64,000 nucleotides of DNA from Moheibacter sediminis (GTDB lineage: Bacteria; Bacteroidota; Bacteroidia; Flavobacteriales; Weeksellaceae), in contig NZ_FWXS01000005.1 in assembly GCF_900176425.1 (NCBI RefSeq), positions 124,001 to 188,000 of the forward strand, read 5' to 3'. Position 1 is the stretch's first letter. Each line of letters starts with the position of its first letter. Position numbers and translations under genes: made by a program. This document shows positions 46,144 to 55,573 of the stretch, one piece after another. The notes under the pieces were generated by a model. The model ran no database searches, was not told the DNA's origin, and worked only from the letters and a program-made list of their open reading frames with translations.

Positions 46144-46893
46144 TTAATTCAAAATAAATTCCGCCACATATTGATTGAATAATTGAGGCTGTTCCATCAT
46201 CGGAACATGACCGCAATCGCCGATGAGTTTCAGTGTGGAATCGGATAAATTCTGATGAAATTCATAAGCAACACTCACGGGCGTTACCACATCCTGTTCG
46301 CCCCAAACGAGCAAAACCGGGATTTTTATCTGGTGTAAATATGCCTTCATATTTTGTTTTTGGGCATCACGTGCCAAACCAATCAAGCGAATGACTTCAG
46401 CAGGATTTTGTGTACTCGAATAAACATTGTCAACCAATTCTTTGGTGATGACTTTTTTATTTTCAAATACTTCATCCACTTTCTTTTGGATGTAATTGTA
46501 ATCACGAACCCTGATGAATGAAGCGCCTAAAGTATTTTCGTATAATCCCGAACTTCCGGTCAAAACGATTTTTTCTACTTTGTCAGGATGTTTCAAAGCA
46601 TACAACAAAGCGACATGTCCACCGAGAGAATTCCCAATCAGGATAGGATTTTTGATTTCATATTGGTTGATGTATTCTTCCAAAAAAGAAACGAGCTGAT
46701 TCAGACAGCCGCCGGATTTTGGTTTTCGACACATGGGAAAAGTAGGAGCGTAGATGGAAGATTCGCTTGAAAAATAATGAATTACATGCTCCCAATTGCT
46801 CAATGTTCCAAACAATCCGTGAAGCAAGATGATATTTTTTTCCGAATCAAAATTTTTGATGTATTTGTTTTTTGTCAAGCTCAACTGTTCCAT
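46144..46893 (-). CDS. Alpha/beta-fold hydrolase
   Basis: 249 residues. LLHGLFGTLSNWEHV (oxyanion region), nucleophile elbow GNSLGGHVALLYAL, acid in VWGEQDVVTPVSVA and catalytic His in GDCGHVPMMEQP. It resembles the 2-hydroxymuconic semialdehyde/epoxide-hydrolase-like group, soluble without signal. Upstream partner of the hydroxylase gene in a two-gene operon, so a shared lipid or ether substrate is possible. Confidence 0.85.
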   Translation of the reverse strand: MEQLSLTKNKYIKNFDSEKNIILLHGLFGTLSNWEHVIHYFSSESSIYAPTFPMCRKPKSGGCLNQLVSFLEEYINQYEIKNPILIGNSLGGHVALLYALKHPDKVEKIVLTGSSGLYENTLGASFIRVRDYNYIQKKVDEVFENKKVITKELVDNVYSSTQNPAEVIRLIGLARDAQKQNMKAYLHQIKIPVLLVWGEQDVVTPVSVAYEFHQNLSDSTLKLIGDCGHVPMMEQPQLFNQYVAEFILN

Positions 46894-46924
46894 AATTCAA
46901 CATCATTTATTTATTAAATTGCTA

Positions 46925-46932
46925 CAAATATA
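46925..46932 (-). promoter_or_regulatory. Candidate -7 box (TATATTTG) for the hydrolase-hydroxylase operon
   Basis: A minus-strand TAnnTTTG match 31 nt upstream of the hydrolase ATG; no clear -33 element. Confidence 0.35.
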
Positions 46933-47008
46933 TAATTAAATCTATTTAGTCTATAGAATTAGTAGAGTAATAATTTAAAACTTATCAAAATTTAATTAAC
47001 CATTAGAA

Positions 47009-47755
47009 TTAATTTCTATGAATGCTTGTTCCATCTGCCTGAGCTTTAGGCAAAATAGTAATGTCAGCCAGTTGAACATGGTCAGGTTGCATAATCGCAA
47101 AATAAATGGTTTCCGCAATGTTCTTCGCACTTAAAGGCTGAAATCCTGAATAAACCTGTTGCGAACGATGTTCATCTCCCTTGAAACGAACCAATGAAAA
47201 TTCCGTATCGACAGCACCTGGAGCAACATTCGTCACTTTGATTCCGAGTGGGAGCAGATCTAAACGCATCCCTTTGCTCAAGGCTTCCACCGCCCATTTC
47301 GAAGCGCAGTAAGTAGTGCCGTTTGCATAAACTTGTTTTCCGGCGATGGAGGAAATGTTGATGATATGTCCACTTCCATTGGGAATCATTAATGGTAAAA
47401 CTGCTTTGGTGGTGTAAATAATTCCTTTTACGTTTCCGTCGATCATTGCTTCTAAATCTTCCAAATCTGCATCCTGAAAAGGAGCGAGTCCATGTGCATT
47501 TCCGGCATTGTTAAGCAAAACATCTATTCTTCTGAAGTTTTCAGGTAAATTTTCTATGGCATTGAAAACCGCAATTTTATCTCTCACATCAAAATTCAAA
47601 GTAAAAACTTCTGTGTTTTTTGATAATTCTGATTTTAATTCATCTAATCTTTCCTGTCTTCTCCCACAGATAATTAATCTGAAATCATTTGATAATTTTC
47701 GAGTTGTTTCCATTCCGATTCCAGATGTTGCGCCTGTGATAAGTGCTGTTTTCAT
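47009..47755 (-). CDS. Short-chain dehydrogenase/reductase (YdfG-like)
   Basis: 248 residues, classical SDR. NAD(P)-binding TGATSGIG, DVLLNNAGNAHGLAPF, catalytic Ser in NISSIAG and the YxxxK pair in YCASKWAVEALSKGM. The organisation is like YdfG (serine/3-hydroxy acid dehydrogenase) family members; substrate is not resolved. Single gene with its own promoter-like box. Confidence 0.9.
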   Translation of the reverse strand: MKTALITGATSGIGMETTRKLSNDFRLIICGRRQERLDELKSELSKNTEVFTLNFDVRDKIAVFNAIENLPENFRRIDVLLNNAGNAHGLAPFQDADLEDLEAMIDGNVKGIIYTTKAVLPLMIPNGSGHIINISSIAGKQVYANGTTYCASKWAVEALSKGMRLDLLPLGIKVTNVAPGAVDTEFSLVRFKGDEHRSQQVYSGFQPLSAKNIAETIYFAIMQPDHVQLADITILPKAQADGTSIHRN

Positions 47756-47774
47756 TTGATTTTTGAATTTGATT

Positions 47775-47782
47775 CAAAGGTA
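47775..47782 (-). promoter_or_regulatory. Candidate -7 box (TACCTTTG) for the SDR gene
   Basis: A minus-strand TAnnTTTG match 19 nt upstream of the ATG. Confidence 0.4.
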
Positions 47783-48347
47783 AAAAATCCAAGTAATTAA
47801 GAATATTTTGTTGTAGAAATTTATTAAATTCAAAAATTGAATTTAAATTAATTCTATTTCCTACGGATTCAATACATAGCTGTCTTCTTGCTGTTTTTTT
47901 GGTGTCTTCGTTTCTTTGCATCATTAACTCAATGAGACTTTAACGGGAAACTAAGAGATAGAGATTTGTTTAGTTATGAGTCTTCTGTGTAAGGGAGCCT
48001 TTTTCTTAAAGAACTAATTTTTATTTCAAAAAATATTGGGTGTTGTTCTTTTTGATTAGTTTCCAATATGTATCGGCTCAAATTTATGTGGGAGAAGCAA
48101 CTTTGATGAGATGAAAATATTGTCTTTAAACCACTTCGGAGCAGAATTATGGGTATAGTTTGCTTCAGAAAAATGAAAAGGAGATTTTGTAGAATATGAT
48201 TTGAAATTCTTAAATAAAAATTGTTATAAGTTAATAATGTATAGATGACTTTAAAATGCTTACTTTAACAAAAAATTATGGATTGCTTTTTGCATTGTGA
48301 TTTTTAACTAAACAAAATTTAACTATGCTAATTAATTTTACTCAACT
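47783..48347. other. 565-bp intergenic region before the phosphorelay cluster
   Basis: AT-rich and without credible genes. It contains short runs resembling genomic intergenic repeats (for example ggtgtcttcgtttctttgc near 47899) and no strong terminator. The promoter of the signalling operon should lie toward the right end; none was recognised. Confidence 0.4.
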
Positions 48348-49817
48348 ATGATTTTAATTGTAGATGATAAAGCTGAAAATATATATTCGCTCAAGGCCCT
48401 TTTAGAATCGAAGAATTTCAAAGTTGATACTGCATTATCAGGTGAAGAGGCTTTAGTTAAGGTGCTGAAAAATAATTACGCACTGATTATTTTAGATGTT
48501 CAAATGCCTGGAATGGATGGTTTCGAAGTAGCAGAAACGCTGTCCGGACACAGCAAAACAAAAGATATTCCTATTATTTTTCTTTCTGCAAACAGTACCG
48601 ATAAAAATTTCATCACAAAAGGTTATGAATCAGGTGGTATAGATTATATAACCAAGCCGGCAGATCCGGACATTTTACTTTTAAAAGTCAGAACTTTTTA
48701 CAGATTGTTTGAACAAACACAGTCTTTAAATGAAGCACAGGATATGTTGACTTCCGAGATTGAAAGTAGAAAAAGGGCTCAAGAAGAACTAAATAAACAG
48801 GTAGATTTTTTGCACACTATTTTAGAAAGTCTTCCGCAGATTGCTTTTACAGCAGATGAAAATGCCAACATCACTTTTGTCAACAACAAATGGTTTAATT
48901 ACGCATCTTCTTCAACAGGATTTTTGGAAGTTCATACAGATGACCAAAAAAAGATTCAATCTTTTTTAGATCAAAGCAATACACTTACCCAGTCTGTAGA
49001 AGCTGAAGTCAGAATTAAAGAAATCACAACTGAAGAATTCCGTTATCATTTATTGCGTATAATACCCATCAAAGAAGGCGATTTAATAAAAAATTGGGTT
49101 GGTACTTTTACAGATATCGAAGATCAGAAACGCATTGAAGGGAAAAAGGATGAATTCCTGAGCATCGCCAGCCACGAGCTCAAAACTCCGCTTACAGGCC
49201 TAAAGGCTTACATACAATTACTGGAAAGAACTTTCTCAACCCCTAACGTTGCTACCATTCCGACTTATATCGAACGCGCCAAAGATGAAGTGATTAAGCT
49301 TGAAAACCTGATTTCCGACCTTTTGGATATTTCAAAAATAGAAAACGGAAAGTTGAAAATCAATAAGGTAGAAATCGATTTGGAAAAAACGGTTAATAAT
49401 GCCATAGAAACCATCAATCATACAAAAATATCTGAAATTAAAATCGAAAGGCTTGGTGATAAATATGAAGATAAAGTTTTAGCCGATGCTGTTCGCATTG
49501 AACAAGTTTTGATCAATTTCTTGACAAATGCCATCAAATATTCACCCAATACAGAAAAGGTCTTGGTGAAAACCACGATCAAAGATAACAATGCTCATAT
49601 TGCTGTACAGGATTTTGGAATAGGAATTCCACCAGACAAGCAGAAACATATTTTTTCAAAATTTTACAGAGTAGAAGAATCGTCAGTGAAATTTCAAGGA
49701 TTAGGATTAGGTTTATATATCTGTGCTGAAATCATCAACCAGCATAACGGAACGTATGGCTTAGAAAGCGAGCAAGGAAAAGGTACCACCATTTATTTTA
49801 CCATTCCATTAAATTAA
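48348..49817 (+). CDS. Receiver-PAS-histidine kinase
   Basis: 489 residues. Receiver domain 1-120 (ILIVDDKAENIYSLKALLES, phospho-Asp in ILDVQMPGMDGF, KP in YITKPADP), PAS domain about 145-260 (LESLPQIAFTADENANITFV), HisKA about 270-335 (SIASHELKTPLTGLKAYIQL) and HATPase to the end with NAIKYSP, DFGIGIP and GLGLGLYICAEI. An inverted order with the receiver first, typical of phosphorelay input kinases in Bacteroidota. First gene of the cluster; 5 bp before the next kinase. Confidence 0.9.
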   Translation: MILIVDDKAENIYSLKALLESKNFKVDTALSGEEALVKVLKNNYALIILDVQMPGMDGFEVAETLSGHSKTKDIPIIFLSANSTDKNFITKGYESGGIDYITKPADPDILLLKVRTFYRLFEQTQSLNEAQDMLTSEIESRKRAQEELNKQVDFLHTILESLPQIAFTADENANITFVNNKWFNYASSSTGFLEVHTDDQKKIQSFLDQSNTLTQSVEAEVRIKEITTEEFRYHLLRIIPIKEGDLIKNWVGTFTDIEDQKRIEGKKDEFLSIASHELKTPLTGLKAYIQLLERTFSTPNVATIPTYIERAKDEVIKLENLISDLLDISKIENGKLKINKVEIDLEKTVNNAIETINHTKISEIKIERLGDKYEDKVLADAVRIEQVLINFLTNAIKYSPNTEKVLVKTTIKDNNAHIAVQDFGIGIPPDKQKHIFSKFYRVEESSVKFQGLGLGLYICAEIINQHNGTYGLESEQGKGTTIYFTIPLN

Positions 49818-49822
49818 TTATT

Positions 49823-52800
49823 ATGCCCAAACAGTTAATAAAAAAATTACAGATTGGATTTGGATTGTGTTTTATCATTCTGATGATTACTTCTGTTGCA
49901 TCTTACTTAAGTGTTCAAAAACAAATTGAAAACAGATCCAAGGTTTTACAGACACAGGAAATGATATTAAAAGCTGATAATATTTTGATTGATCTGCTAA
50001 ATGCAGAAACGGGTCAGCGCGGATTTTATTTGACCAATAACGAATCATTTCTGGAACCTTATTACAAAGGTCTCGAATCTCTTCCTAAATCTCTTGCGGA
50101 AATAAAAAAAGAATTACCGGAAGATTCAGAGCAATCTTATAGGATGGACACAATTTCTTATTTGGTAAACTTCAGGTTAAAAATACTTGAAGATGTTGTA
50201 AAAACTAAAAAGAGTGGTGGCTCCATAGAAATAGACCAGCTGGAATTAGGCAAAGAGTATATGGACAGTTGCCGCACAATTATTCAGGAATTTGTAGCCT
50301 CTGAAACAGAAAAACTAGACCGAAGAAGCCATGCTATGAATGTGTCTTCAAATTATACTTCAGCTTTCATTCTGGCTGCATGTTTTATTTCTCTGGTTAT
50401 CACATTTATATTTTATAGACAATTAAGAAATGAATTTTTAAAAAGAGATGAATTACAGAAAGAATTAAAAAAGAAAGACGAGCAGCTTTCCAAACGTCTT
50501 ACAACCATTCAGCATATAGCGCAGCAAATAGCATTGGGTGATTATTCAGTCCGTGTGCAGGAAGATGAAAAAGATTCACTTGGAGGAATTGCTTCTGCAT
50601 TAAATGAAATGACAGAATCACTTCAAACTTCTTTTGAAAATATAAATCAAAATGAATGGAGACAAACAGGACTTGCCAAAATAAATGAAATACTAGCAGG
50701 AAACAAACGGCAAGATGAAATTGCTCACGAATCACTTACTCAATTGGTTACTTATACAGAAAGTATGAGTGGTGCTTTTTACATTTTAGAAGAAGAAAGC
50801 CTTGAACTTAAAGGTTATTTTGGACTAGAGCCACAAATGAATAAAAAATACCTGCCGGGTGAAGGAGTTGTAGGTCAGGTATTTGAAAATAAAATATTTA
50901 GATCGGTTGAAAATATCAGCTCAGAAGATTATGTAATGAGTTTTGCTGTCGGACAGATCAAACTTTCTCATATGCTATGGATGCCATTGATGTTCAAAGA
51001 AAAATGTTTTGGGGTAATTGAATTGGGTGCGAACCAGTCATTTGATGAAACTGGTATTTCATTCCTTCAGGAAGCCTGCAGAGTAATTACATTGGAATTA
51101 ATGGCTGCAAAAAGCAGAGCACGCATTCAAACGTTACTTGAAGAAACACAGGCGCAGTCAGAGGAATTGCAAATGCAGCACAGTGAATTGGAAAATCTTA
51201 ATGCAGAATTGGAAGCGCAGACACAATTACTGCAAGCTTCCGAAGAAGAATTAAAAGTACAGCAGGAAGAATTATTACAATCCAATCAGGAATTGGAAGA
51301 ACGCTCTAAATTATTGGAAGAAAAAAATCAACTCATCGCATTTAGAAATCAGGAAATTCAGAAAAAAGCAGAAGAACTGGCAGTCAGCACCAAATACAAA
51401 TCAGAATTTTTGGCCAATATGTCGCACGAATTGCGTACGCCTCTAAACTCAATACTTTTGCTTTCAAGGCTCATGGTTGAAAATGATGACGAGAATTTAA
51501 ATGAAGACCAGATCGAATCAGCGAAAGTTATACAAAGCTCAGGAAGCAGTCTGCTGAGTTTGATCGATGAAATTTTAGATTTATCCAAAATTGAAGCAGG
51601 TAAAATGGAACTCGAATTCGAGCCTGTAAATATTTCTGAAATTTGCAATGATTTGAATGGAATGTTCCAACCGTTGGCAAAAGAAAAAGGCATCAGTTTC
51701 CAAACAGAAATAAGTTCCGAAATTTCATCTACTATTGAAACAGACAAATTGCGTCTGGATCAGGTTTTGCGAAATCTTTTGGCAAATGCTTTTAAATTTA
51801 CACAACAAGGAGAAATCCGTTTAACAATAGATTCAGCGCCTCATCAAAAAGATTTTATCCGTTTTTCAGTAAAAGACACCGGAATCGGAATCACCGAGGA
51901 AAACCAACAGATTATTTTCGAAGCGTTTCAGCAGGCAGATGGTTCTACCAGAAGAAAATTCGGAGGAACGGGGTTGGGATTGTCTATCAGCAGAGAAATT
52001 ATCAAATTATTAGGCGGACAAATCAGTGTTGAAAGTACATTGGGTGAGGGAAGTACTTTTACCATCAGTATTCCAAAAAATAAAGAATTAATTCAAAAAG
52101 AAAACAAAACAATTCTGGAATCAATTGCAGAAATTTCCATTGCCGAAGAAATTATTCAGGATGCTGCCTCAGAATACAAAGATCCTTTTACGGTAGATGA
52201 AATTCCGGAGGAAATTGCTGATGACAGAGATGTTATAAAATCTGGAGATAAGGTAATTTTGATTGTAGAGGACGATACCAATTTTGCCAAATCTTTGTTG
52301 AAATATACACGCCAGCAAAATTATTTAGGCATCGTTTTGGTGCGTGGAGATCAGGTTTTAAGTTTTGCAGAAAGGTACCAGCCGCTTGCAATTTTATTGG
52401 ACATTCAGCTTCCTGTAAAAAGCGGTTGGGATGTGATGGATGATTTGAAGAAAAATGCAAAAACACGCCACATTCCGGTTCACATTATGTCTTCTCTTCA
52501 GGCAAAAAAGGAAAGTTTGAAAAAAGGTGCAATTGATTTCATTAACAAACCTATTGCATTGGAGCAAATGAGGCAGATTTTTTCTAAAATTGACGAAGCG
52601 CTTAACCGCAATTCGCAAAAGGTATTAATCGTTGAAGAAAACCCAAAACATGCCGCTGCGCTTTCTATTTTCCTAAATAATTTCAACATCACTTCTGAAA
52701 TTAAAAGCAACGTCGAAGAAAGTGTAAATACTTTATTGAGCTCAAAAGTGAATTGTGTGATTCTTGACATGGGATTGCCTGATAAAACAGGCTATGAAAC

Positions 52801-53419
52801 GTTAGAAGCTATCAAAAATCATGAAGGACTTGAGGATTTGCCAATTATCATTTTTACCGGAAAAAATTTGTCTCATGCAGAGGAAATTAAAATTAAAAAT
52901 TATGCAGATTCGATTGTCGTCAAAACCGCTCATTCATTCCAAAGGATATTGGATGAAGTAGGATTATTTTTGCATTTGGTAGAAGAAAATCATTTAGATA
53001 CTAAAAACAAAAGTACCAAAATCAGTATGTTAGGCGATGCACTCACTGGCAAAACAATTTTAATTGCTGATGATGATGTGCGTAATATTTTTTCTTTGAC
53101 TAAAATTCTGGAGAAATATAAAGTCAATGTAATTTCCGCAATGAACGGGAAAGAAGCTTTGAATCAGCTTTATACACATCCTGATGTTTCAGTTGTTTTG
53201 ATGGACATGATGATGCCCGAAATGGACGGCTACCAAACCATTCAAACTATAAGACAAAATCCTGCCTATAAAAATTTACCAATTATATCAGTGACTGCTA
53301 AAGCAATGACGGGTGACCGTGAAAAATGCATTGCAGCAGGAGCCTCCGATTACATATCTAAACCTGTAGATAAAGACCAGCTTTTATCATTGTTACGTGT
53401 TTGGTTATATGAGATATAA
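49823..53419 (+). CDS. CHASE3-HAMP-GAF hybrid histidine kinase with three receivers
   Basis: 1198 residues. Two membrane segments (about 10-28 and 182-200) flank a CHASE3-type sensory region (NAETGQRGFYLTNNESFLEP is its signature). HAMP (~215-270), GAF (~289-422), long coiled coil (~435-520), HisKA (NMSHELRTPLN, about residue 533), HATPase (~635-755; GGTGLGLSISREI). Three receivers follow, at ~808-930, ~932-1050 and ~1075-1198. Receivers 1 and 3 have canonical Asp (LLDIQLPVKSGW, LMDMMMPEMDGY); receiver 2 has Glu-Glu at the acidic pair (LIVEENPKH) and LDMGLPDKTGY. A complex phosphorelay hub. Confidence 0.9.
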   Translation: MPKQLIKKLQIGFGLCFIILMITSVASYLSVQKQIENRSKVLQTQEMILKADNILIDLLNAETGQRGFYLTNNESFLEPYYKGLESLPKSLAEIKKELPEDSEQSYRMDTISYLVNFRLKILEDVVKTKKSGGSIEIDQLELGKEYMDSCRTIIQEFVASETEKLDRRSHAMNVSSNYTSAFILAACFISLVITFIFYRQLRNEFLKRDELQKELKKKDEQLSKRLTTIQHIAQQIALGDYSVRVQEDEKDSLGGIASALNEMTESLQTSFENINQNEWRQTGLAKINEILAGNKRQDEIAHESLTQLVTYTESMSGAFYILEEESLELKGYFGLEPQMNKKYLPGEGVVGQVFENKIFRSVENISSEDYVMSFAVGQIKLSHMLWMPLMFKEKCFGVIELGANQSFDETGISFLQEACRVITLELMAAKSRARIQTLLEETQAQSEELQMQHSELENLNAELEAQTQLLQASEEELKVQQEELLQSNQELEERSKLLEEKNQLIAFRNQEIQKKAEELAVSTKYKSEFLANMSHELRTPLNSILLLSRLMVENDDENLNEDQIESAKVIQSSGSSLLSLIDEILDLSKIEAGKMELEFEPVNISEICNDLNGMFQPLAKEKGISFQTEISSEISSTIETDKLRLDQVLRNLLANAFKFTQQGEIRLTIDSAPHQKDFIRFSVKDTGIGITEENQQIIFEAFQQADGSTRRKFGGTGLGLSISREIIKLLGGQISVESTLGEGSTFTISIPKNKELIQKENKTILESIAEISIAEEIIQDAASEYKDPFTVDEIPEEIADDRDVIKSGDKVILIVEDDTNFAKSLLKYTRQQNYLGIVLVRGDQVLSFAERYQPLAILLDIQLPVKSGWDVMDDLKKNAKTRHIPVHIMSSLQAKKESLKKGAIDFINKPIALEQMRQIFSKIDEALNRNSQKVLIVEENPKHAAALSIFLNNFNITSEIKSNVEESVNTLLSSKVNCVILDMGLPDKTGYETLEAIKNHEGLEDLPIIIFTGKNLSHAEEIKIKNYADSIVVKTAHSFQRILDEVGLFLHLVEENHLDTKNKSTKISMLGDALTGKTILIADDDVRNIFSLTKILEKYKVNVISAMNGKEALNQLYTHPDVSVVLMDMMMPEMDGYQTIQTIRQNPAYKNLPIISVTAKAMTGDREKCIAAGASDYISKPVDKDQLLSLLRVWLYEI

Positions 53420-53422
53420 ATT

Positions 53423-53806
53423 ATGGAAATGTCTGATAAAAAGAGAGATGTAATTTTAATTATAGACGATGACAGCAGAAATACCTTTGCTTTAAATTTA
53501 ACTTTAAAAACAAAAGGTTATAAGTCATTGGCTTTCAATAGTGCAGAAGAAGGATTGGAAATCTTAAAAAACCGTGAGAACATTGCGTTGGTTCTAATGG
53601 ATATGATGATGCCGGAAATGGATGGTTATCAGGCGATAAAAGAAATTCAATCATTTGAATTAAATAATGAAGTACCGGTAATTGCAGTTACGGCTCAGGC
53701 AATGAGCGGTGACCGCGAAAAATGCATCGAAGCCGGCGCAGCCGATTATATTGCAAAACCGATAGATGTGGACATTTTACTAGAAGTACTCAAAAAATGG
53801 ATGTAG
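53423..53806 (+). CDS. Single-domain response regulator
   Basis: 127 residues, receiver only, no output domain. Acidic pair in ILIIDDDSRNT, phospho-Asp in LMDMMMPEMDGYQ, and Lys in YIAKPIDVDIL. Nearly the same motif as receiver 3 of the upstream kinase (LMDMMMPEMDGYQ, GDREKCI.AGA.DYI.KP), so a recent duplication is possible. 3 bp after the kinase gene; likely accepts phosphate and passes it to a partner. Confidence 0.92.
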   Translation: MEMSDKKRDVILIIDDDSRNTFALNLTLKTKGYKSLAFNSAEEGLEILKNRENIALVLMDMMMPEMDGYQAIKEIQSFELNNEVPVIAVTAQAMSGDREKCIEAGAADYIAKPIDVDILLEVLKKWM

Positions 53807-53809
53807 AGG

Positions 53810-54640
53810 ATGGAACTTGATATCATCAATGACAGCGAAATGGAGCAGTTGCTGGAAGACGTATTCCAAATATATGGATATGATTTTTCGCAATACAGCA
53901 AGGCGTCTTTGAAACGGCGCCTTAACAGGATTTGTCTCATTGACAAACTTGCCAGTTTTGCTGAACTGAGGTATCAGGTAGTGAATAATCCATCTTACAT
54001 GCAACGTTTTGTGGAAGAAATTACGGTCAATGTAACAGATATGTTCAGAGATCCATATTTCTACAAGAAACTTCGGGAAGATATTTTACCGCGTCTGGGA
54101 ACACATCCTTTTATACGGATTTGGGTGGCCGGTTGTTCGACCGGTGAAGAAGCTTATTCTATTGCGATTTTACTGAAAGAAATTAATTTATACCAGAAAG
54201 CATTGATTTATGCAACAGACATCAATCCGACGGTCATAGAAAAAGCGTCGAAAGGAATTTTCCCGATAAGCCAGATGAAACAATATTCGGAAAACTATAT
54301 TCAATCAGGTGGAACAGAAGATTTTTCAAGTTATTATATGGCCATGTATGACATCGCAAAGTTTGATGAAAACCTCAAAGAAAGAATGATATTTTCTACA
54401 CATAACTTGGTTTCAGACTCTTCTTTCAATGAATTTCAATTGATTTTATGCCGAAACGTTTTGATTTATTTTGACAAGGGTTTACAAAATAAAGTATTTA
54501 ATCTTTTTGATTACAGCCTTCAAAATTTTGGATACCTGGCATTGGGATCCAAAGAAACCATTCGGTTTTCTGCCATGGAAAACCGTTACAAAAAATTGGA
54601 TGGAGAGAAAATCTGGCAAAAAATAATTAATAAATTATAA
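53810..54640 (+). CDS. cheR: CheR-type protein-glutamate O-methyltransferase
   Basis: 276 residues, N-terminal CheR helical domain (YDFSQYSKASLKRRLNRICL) then SAM-binding domain (FIRIWVAGCSTGEEAYSIAI, NPTVIEKASKGIF, FQLILCRNVLIYFDKGLQ). It uses SAM to methylate glutamates of chemoreceptors in other bacteria. No chemoreceptor, CheA or CheW gene is in the window, and the organism is predicted to move by gliding if at all. Starts 3 bp after the regulator and overlaps cheB by 1 bp. Confidence 0.92.
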   Translation: MELDIINDSEMEQLLEDVFQIYGYDFSQYSKASLKRRLNRICLIDKLASFAELRYQVVNNPSYMQRFVEEITVNVTDMFRDPYFYKKLREDILPRLGTHPFIRIWVAGCSTGEEAYSIAILLKEINLYQKALIYATDINPTVIEKASKGIFPISQMKQYSENYIQSGGTEDFSSYYMAMYDIAKFDENLKERMIFSTHNLVSDSSFNEFQLILCRNVLIYFDKGLQNKVFNLFDYSLQNFGYLALGSKETIRFSAMENRYKKLDGEKIWQKIINKL

Positions 54641-55218
54641 TGGAAACACGTATTTTATTGATAGGAGGATCTGCGGGCAGTATCAATGTATTGATGCAGG
54701 TATTGCCTTTTATCGAAACCGATATATCATTTCCGATTGTAATTGTACTTCACAGAAAACCTCACCCGCAAAGTGCTTTAGATGATTTGCTTGCTACGTC
54801 AACCCAAATTCCGGTTTTAGAGGCAGAAGATAAAACAGAATTAGAAATAGGCAAAATTTATCTTGTTCCGCCGGATTATCATTTGCTTTTTGAAAATGAA
54901 TCAATTATATCTTTAGATGCTTCAGAAAAAATTAATTACTCCCGTCCTTCCATTGACGTTACGTTCGAATCGGCCGCACGTGTTTTTGGAAGCAAAGCTT
55001 GTGCATTATTACTATCGGGCGGGAATGGTGATGGAGTAGAAGGTTTAAGGAATATTTCACTACATCACGGGAAGATTTTCGTTCAAGATCCATTAACTGC
55101 TGAAGTTGATTATATGCCTCGGAAAGCGGTTGAAACATTGACCGAACTTGTTATTTTACCACCTAAACTGATGGCAAAATACATAAACGAACTAAAAAAA
55201 CTACAAAATGAGCAATAA
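54640..55218 (+). CDS. cheB: CheB-type methylesterase without receiver domain
   Basis: 192 residues, catalytic domain only. Catalytic triad is visible: Ser11 in GGSAGS, His38 in VLHRKP, Asp131 in LSGGNGDGVEGL. The N-terminal receiver of chemotaxis CheB is missing. It could demethylate CheR's target; its separation from any chemoreceptor and its proximity to hybrid kinases suggests modification of a kinase (perhaps the CHASE3 protein's coiled coil). Its end overlaps the next receiver gene by 11 bp. Confidence 0.9.
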   Translation: METRILLIGGSAGSINVLMQVLPFIETDISFPIVIVLHRKPHPQSALDDLLATSTQIPVLEAEDKTELEIGKIYLVPPDYHLLFENESIISLDASEKINYSRPSIDVTFESAARVFGSKACALLLSGGNGDGVEGLRNISLHHGKIFVQDPLTAEVDYMPRKAVETLTELVILPPKLMAKYINELKKLQNEQ

Positions 55219-55573
55219 AACGATTTTTATATTTGATGATAACAAGGCTCTGTTAGATACATTTTCAATTGTTCTTGAGTCTTTTGGGTATAAGGTAGCA
55301 ACTTCATCTACTTCACACGACATCATTGAAAAAGTAGAAAACATCAAGCCCGATTTGATTATTATGGACAATTGGATTCCTGACATAGGAGGCATTGAGG
55401 CAACGCAATTATTGAAAAAGCATCCACAACATCGACATATTCCGGTTATCTTTTGTTCCGCAACAAATGATTTGGAATCGGTAGCCAATATGGCTGGCGC
55501 GGAGACTTATCTGTCAAAGCCGTTTGACATTGATGATTTAGAACAAAAAATTGCTGATTTGATTAACTATTAA
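55208..55573 (+). CDS. Single-domain response regulator, second
   Basis: 121 residues, receiver only. Acidic pair in FIFDDNKALLD, phospho-Asp in IIMDNWIPDIGG (Trp instead of the common hydrophobic/Met), Lys in YLSKPFDIDDL. Overlaps cheB by 11 bp and the SRPBCC gene by 1 bp, hence tightly coupled translation. Confidence 0.9.
   Translation: MSNKTIFIFDDNKALLDTFSIVLESFGYKVATSSTSHDIIEKVENIKPDLIIMDNWIPDIGGIEATQLLKKHPQHRHIPVIFCSATNDLESVANMAGAETYLSKPFDIDDLEQKIADLINY

Noticed and set aside
47685-47924. 79-aa minus-strand frame upstream of the SDR gene
   Set aside because: It overlaps the SDR 5' end in another frame, has biased composition and no family resemblance.
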